Shown one piece after another: positions 6,297 to 8,235 of a stretch of 8,235 bases of DNA. Origin of the DNA: Deltaproteobacteria bacterium (GTDB lineage Bacteria; Desulfobacterota; Dissulfuribacteria; Dissulfuribacterales; QOAL01). The DNA lies in assembly GCA_026988585.1 (NCBI GenBank), contig JALSKY010000261.1:1-8235 (forward strand). Direction: 5' to 3'. The position numbers were made by a program, and so were the translations under genes. A model generated the notes under the pieces. The model had not been told where the DNA came from, did not search any database, and worked only from the letters and a program-made list of their open reading frames with translations. Each line of letters opens with the position of its first letter. The stretch's first letter is position 1.

Positions 6297-7739
6297 ATGA
6301 AGTATGAATTCCGGGTAAGTGAACTTGCGGAAGAGTTCGGTGTTCACCGGAATACCATTCGCAACTGGATACGATCCGGTGCGATTCCGGCCACCGAAGG
6401 GCCTGGTCGGCGCTACCTGATGGAATGGGCCGACTATGAGGAGCTGTGCAGGAAGTTTGGCAAGACCCCTATCAAGCCAGGTAGAGGGTCAGGTTTTTAT
6501 GATGAAGATGTGGTAGAAGAAAAACCTGTACCCATACAGCTCTACCGCAGGGAGAGGACCATTGCCACAGATCCGCAGCTGGCAGATGTATGTCTCACCT
6601 GTGGGACCTGTTCCAGTGCATGCCCAATCTCAGGTGTTGATGGAATGGGACCAAGAAAGATAATCAGGATGGCTGCCCTTGGCATGGATGACGAGTTGAA
6701 AGAGCTCAAGTGGTACTGGAAATGTACCATGTGTGCCAAGTGCGAAGAGGCCTGTCCCATGGATGTCAAGATAGTCCAGCTCATGCGCAAACTGCGTTCC
6801 CTGACCCCAAGAGACAAGGTTCCTGGGCCAATTCACAAGGGTGTTGTGGCATGTCTTGAGCGGGGAAACAACCTTGGTATCCCCAAGGAAGATTTTCTCT
6901 TTCTCCTGGAGGATCTGGGAGAAGAGCTGGCTGAGGAGCTGCCGGGATTCAAGGTGCCTGTGGATGAACGTGGTGCCAGGATTCTGGTTACAGTGAACTC
7001 CAAGGAGCCTTTTGCCGAGCCGGATGACATGAAATGGTGGTGGAAGATATTCTACTGTGCCGGAGAATCCTGGACAATCCCCTCAGACAACTGGGAGGGG
7101 GTCAACTGGGGTCTGTTCTCCGGTGATGACGAGGCAATGAAGACCATTGTCGGCAGGATTGTGGACAACATGAAGCGTCTGAACTGCGAGGCGCTCCTGC
7201 TGCCTGAGTGAGGTCACGCCTATTTTGCAACCCGGTTCGGGTTGACCCAGTGGTTCCCAGAATTCCTGGAACAGATCAAGATCTATTCTGTTTTTGACCT
7301 TCTCATGGAGTACCTCAAGGACAAGAGGATCAACATAGATCCAAGTGTCCATCCAATGAAAAGCACCTATCACGATCCCTGTAACTATGGAAGAAAATCC
7401 CTTCGTACCTTTGGATATGGATATTTTGAAGAGGGTAGGATCATAACCAGGGAGTGTGCCCCTGATTTCGTTGATATGGAGCCTAACAGGTACAGCAATT
7501 ACTGCTGTGGTGCTGGGGGTGGCGCCTGGGCAATGCCCTATGCTGCAGAACGTGTCTATTATGGACGGATCAAGGCCAGGCAGATCAGGGAAACAGGTGC
7601 AGAGCTGGTGGTAACACCCTGTCACAACTGCCGTGACCAGATAATGAAATCCCTCAACAAGGAGTATGATCTCGGTATCGAGGTCAAGTATCTTTGGGAG
7701 CTGGTAGCCGATTCCCTGGTGGTTCCCACCAAGAATTAG
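6297..7739 (+). CDS. HdrD-like iron-sulfur electron-transfer protein with N-terminal MerR-type HTH; selenoprotein (Sec305, UGA at 7209-7211)
   Basis: One 481-codon frame (480 residues plus stop), if UGA at 7209 is read as selenocysteine. Residues 4-55 form a MerR/excisionase-like helix-turn-helix (VSELAEEFGVHRNTIRNWIR). Then come two [4Fe-4S] motifs: Cys99, 102, 105, 109 and Cys143, 146, 149, 153 (HdrC-like). The first CCG domain (about 248-310) is degenerate: Cys254 and PEUGHAY remain, with no CCG triplet. The second is intact: DPC362, CC404G and C442HNC445, fitting a non-cubane [4Fe-4S] ligand set. No membrane segment is visible, so it is probably cytoplasmic. AGAGG (6283-6287) lies 9 bases before the ATG and overlaps the protease stop. 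The sequence on either side of the UGA is homologous and in frame, and a hairpin follows at 7228-7244. It probably joins HdrA as a fused HdrC-HdrB subunit in thiol/disulfide or related electron transfer; the acceptor is unknown. A plain nonsense mutation is the alternative. Confidence 0.87.
7212..7247 (+). promoter_or_regulatory. Candidate bacterial SECIS element for Sec305 of the HdrD-like gene
   Basis: Directly after the UGA (7209-7211), CAACCC (7228-7233) pairs perfectly with GGGTTG (7239-7244) around the apical loop GGTTC (7234-7238). The first loop G is 23 bases after the last base of the UGA. A lower stem GGTCA (7212-7216) with TGACC (7243-7247) could form instead of the two outermost upper pairs. 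Bacterial SECIS elements have a short upper stem and a small loop with G in the first two positions, roughly 16-37 bases after UGA; this fits. SelB would bind it to deliver Sec-tRNA. Confidence 0.75.
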
Positions 7740-7811
7740 GCATATCGGAGTTGTTATCTGTTTGAAAAATAAGGTTTGGTTTTATAACAGGCTTTCAGAA
7801 GGAGGAGTAGC
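7740..7811 (+). promoter_or_regulatory. HdrD-like/hdrA spacer with strong Shine-Dalgarno
   Basis: AAGGAGG (7799-7805) lies 6 bases before the hdrA ATG, the strongest ribosome site in the window. The 72-base spacer has no convincing terminator hairpin, so read-through from the upstream gene is expected. TTGAAA (7762-7767) and TATAAC (7783-7788) resemble a sigma-70 promoter, but the 15-base spacing is short, so an internal promoter is only possible. Confidence 0.5.
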
Positions 7812-8235
7812 ATGTCGAAGAAGACAGTTGGTTCTGTCATGGTAGTCGGCGGCGGCGTAGCCGGAATTCAGGCAGCGCTGGATCTTGCCGATTCAGGTTA
7901 TTACGTCTATCTGGTTGAGAGGTCAGGTGCCATTGGCGGCGCCATGGCCCAGCTGGATAAGACGTTCCCAACCAATGACTGTGCCATGTGAATTTTGGCA
8001 CCCAAGTTGGTTGAGTGCGGTCGGCACTTAAATATAAAATTGATGACGTTGAGTGAGGTTCTGGAAGTAACAGGTGAAGAGGGTGATTTTACAGTAGAGA
8101 TCAAGGAGCATCCCAGGTATGTGGATGTTGATAAGTGTATTGCCTGTGGTCTCTGTGCTGAAAAATGTCCTAAAAAGGTTCCTGACGAGTACAATGCGGG
8201 GGTGGCCAAGAGAAAGGCCATCTATGTCAAGTATG
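7812..8235 (+). CDS. hdrA: Heterodisulfide reductase subunit A-like flavoprotein, N-terminal 141 residues; selenoprotein (Sec60, UGA at 7989-7991); cut by right edge
   Basis: The protein opens with a Rossmann FAD motif, VMVVGGGVAGIQAALDLA (9-26), then VERSGAIGGAMAQLDKTFPT, typical of HdrA. The motif NDCAMUILAPKLVE has UGA at residue 60, where HdrA proteins carry Cys; homology continues in frame after it. A ferredoxin-type [4Fe-4S] motif follows (Cys109, 112, 115, 119). HdrA is a documented selenoprotein in some methanogens and deltaproteobacteria. Compared with methanogen HdrA it lacks the roughly 130-residue N-terminal domain and starts straight at the flavin domain, as in shorter HdrA/QmoA-like forms. 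HdrA holds the FAD that can bifurcate electrons between ferredoxin and the HdrBC branch. It follows the HdrD-like gene, its probable partner. The start ATG has a strong Shine-Dalgarno. The C-terminus, where extra ferredoxin or MvhD-like domains would be, is outside the window. Confidence 0.93.
8011..8031 (+). promoter_or_regulatory. Candidate bacterial SECIS element for Sec60 of hdrA
   Basis: TTGAGTGC (8011-8018) pairs with GCACTTAA (8024-8031) as eight consecutive pairs (one G-U) around the loop GGTCG (8019-8023). The first loop G is 28 bases after the last base of the UGA (7991), within the usual range. The GGUC start of the loop resembles that of the E. coli fdhF SECIS. A weaker competing hairpin (GCAC 7998-8001 with GTGC 8015-8018) shares the left arm, but its loop lies closer to the UGA and its stem has a mismatch. 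Confidence 0.8.

Noticed and set aside
7209..7241. Reading the HdrD-like region as two separate genes (6297-7211 and 7242-7739) or as a pseudogene.
   Set aside because: The two parts are in the same frame, the UGA falls at a Cys-like motif, a SECIS-like hairpin follows, there is no ribosome site before 7242, and the next gene shows the same pattern.
7083..7625. Minus-strand 180-codon open frame spanning the UGA of the HdrD-like gene.
   Set aside because: Its continuity across the UGA is expected by chance; the plus strand encodes the conserved Cys motifs and the minus-strand product has no recognisable features.

Overview
The window looks like a piece of a Desulfobacterota (former deltaproteobacterial) genome, probably a sulfate reducer or a relative. 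The main reasons are a heterodisulfide reductase-type gene set with two in-frame UGA codons, each at a Cys-like position of a redox protein, next to a hydrogenase maturation protease. HdrA selenoproteins of this kind are known from methanogens and deltaproteobacteria. The genus cannot be fixed from the sequence, and the selenocysteine machinery (selA, selB, selC, selD) is not in the window.

Left half, minus strand (1-5485). Reading in the direction of transcription there is a 644-residue regulator/nucleotidyltransferase (cyclic-nucleotide-binding domain, two CBS domains, DUF294 nucleotidyltransferase, C-terminal helical domain). About 30 bases later comes a DnaQ-like 3'-5' exonuclease of the DEDDh type. 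These two look like one transcription unit. After a 217-base gap with a small imperfect repeat and a hairpin comes a long open frame (at least 863 codons, running off the left edge). It encodes a divergent glutamate synthase large subunit: the N-terminal glutamine amidotransferase domain and the central domain are visible.

Middle, 5486-5699: an AT-rich divergent intergenic region holding an 18-bp dyad with the look of a TetR-family operator and a second, shorter dyad. Both divergent genes could be controlled from here.

Right half, plus strand (5700-8235). A hydrogenase maturation protease is followed after 6 bases by a 480-residue HdrD-like iron-sulfur protein. That protein starts with a MerR/excisionase-like helix-turn-helix, continues with two [4Fe-4S] motifs (HdrC-like), and ends with HdrB-like CCG domains. 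Its frame contains a UGA at 7209-7211 (residue 305), read here as selenocysteine. After 72 bases and a strong Shine-Dalgarno comes hdrA, cut by the right edge, with a second in-frame UGA at 7989-7991 (residue 60). Each UGA is followed at a suitable distance by a hairpin with a GG(U) apical loop, as expected for bacterial SECIS elements. Automated gene calling would probably split or truncate both genes.

Taken together, the right-hand genes look like the start of a hydrogenase/heterodisulfide-reductase electron-transfer operon. HdrA would carry the flavin and the HdrD-like protein would supply the HdrB and HdrC functions. The protease would mature a [NiFe] hydrogenase large subunit that should lie nearby, probably beyond the right edge. 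The most unusual points are the two neighbouring selenoproteins and the DNA-binding domain fused to the HdrD-like subunit.
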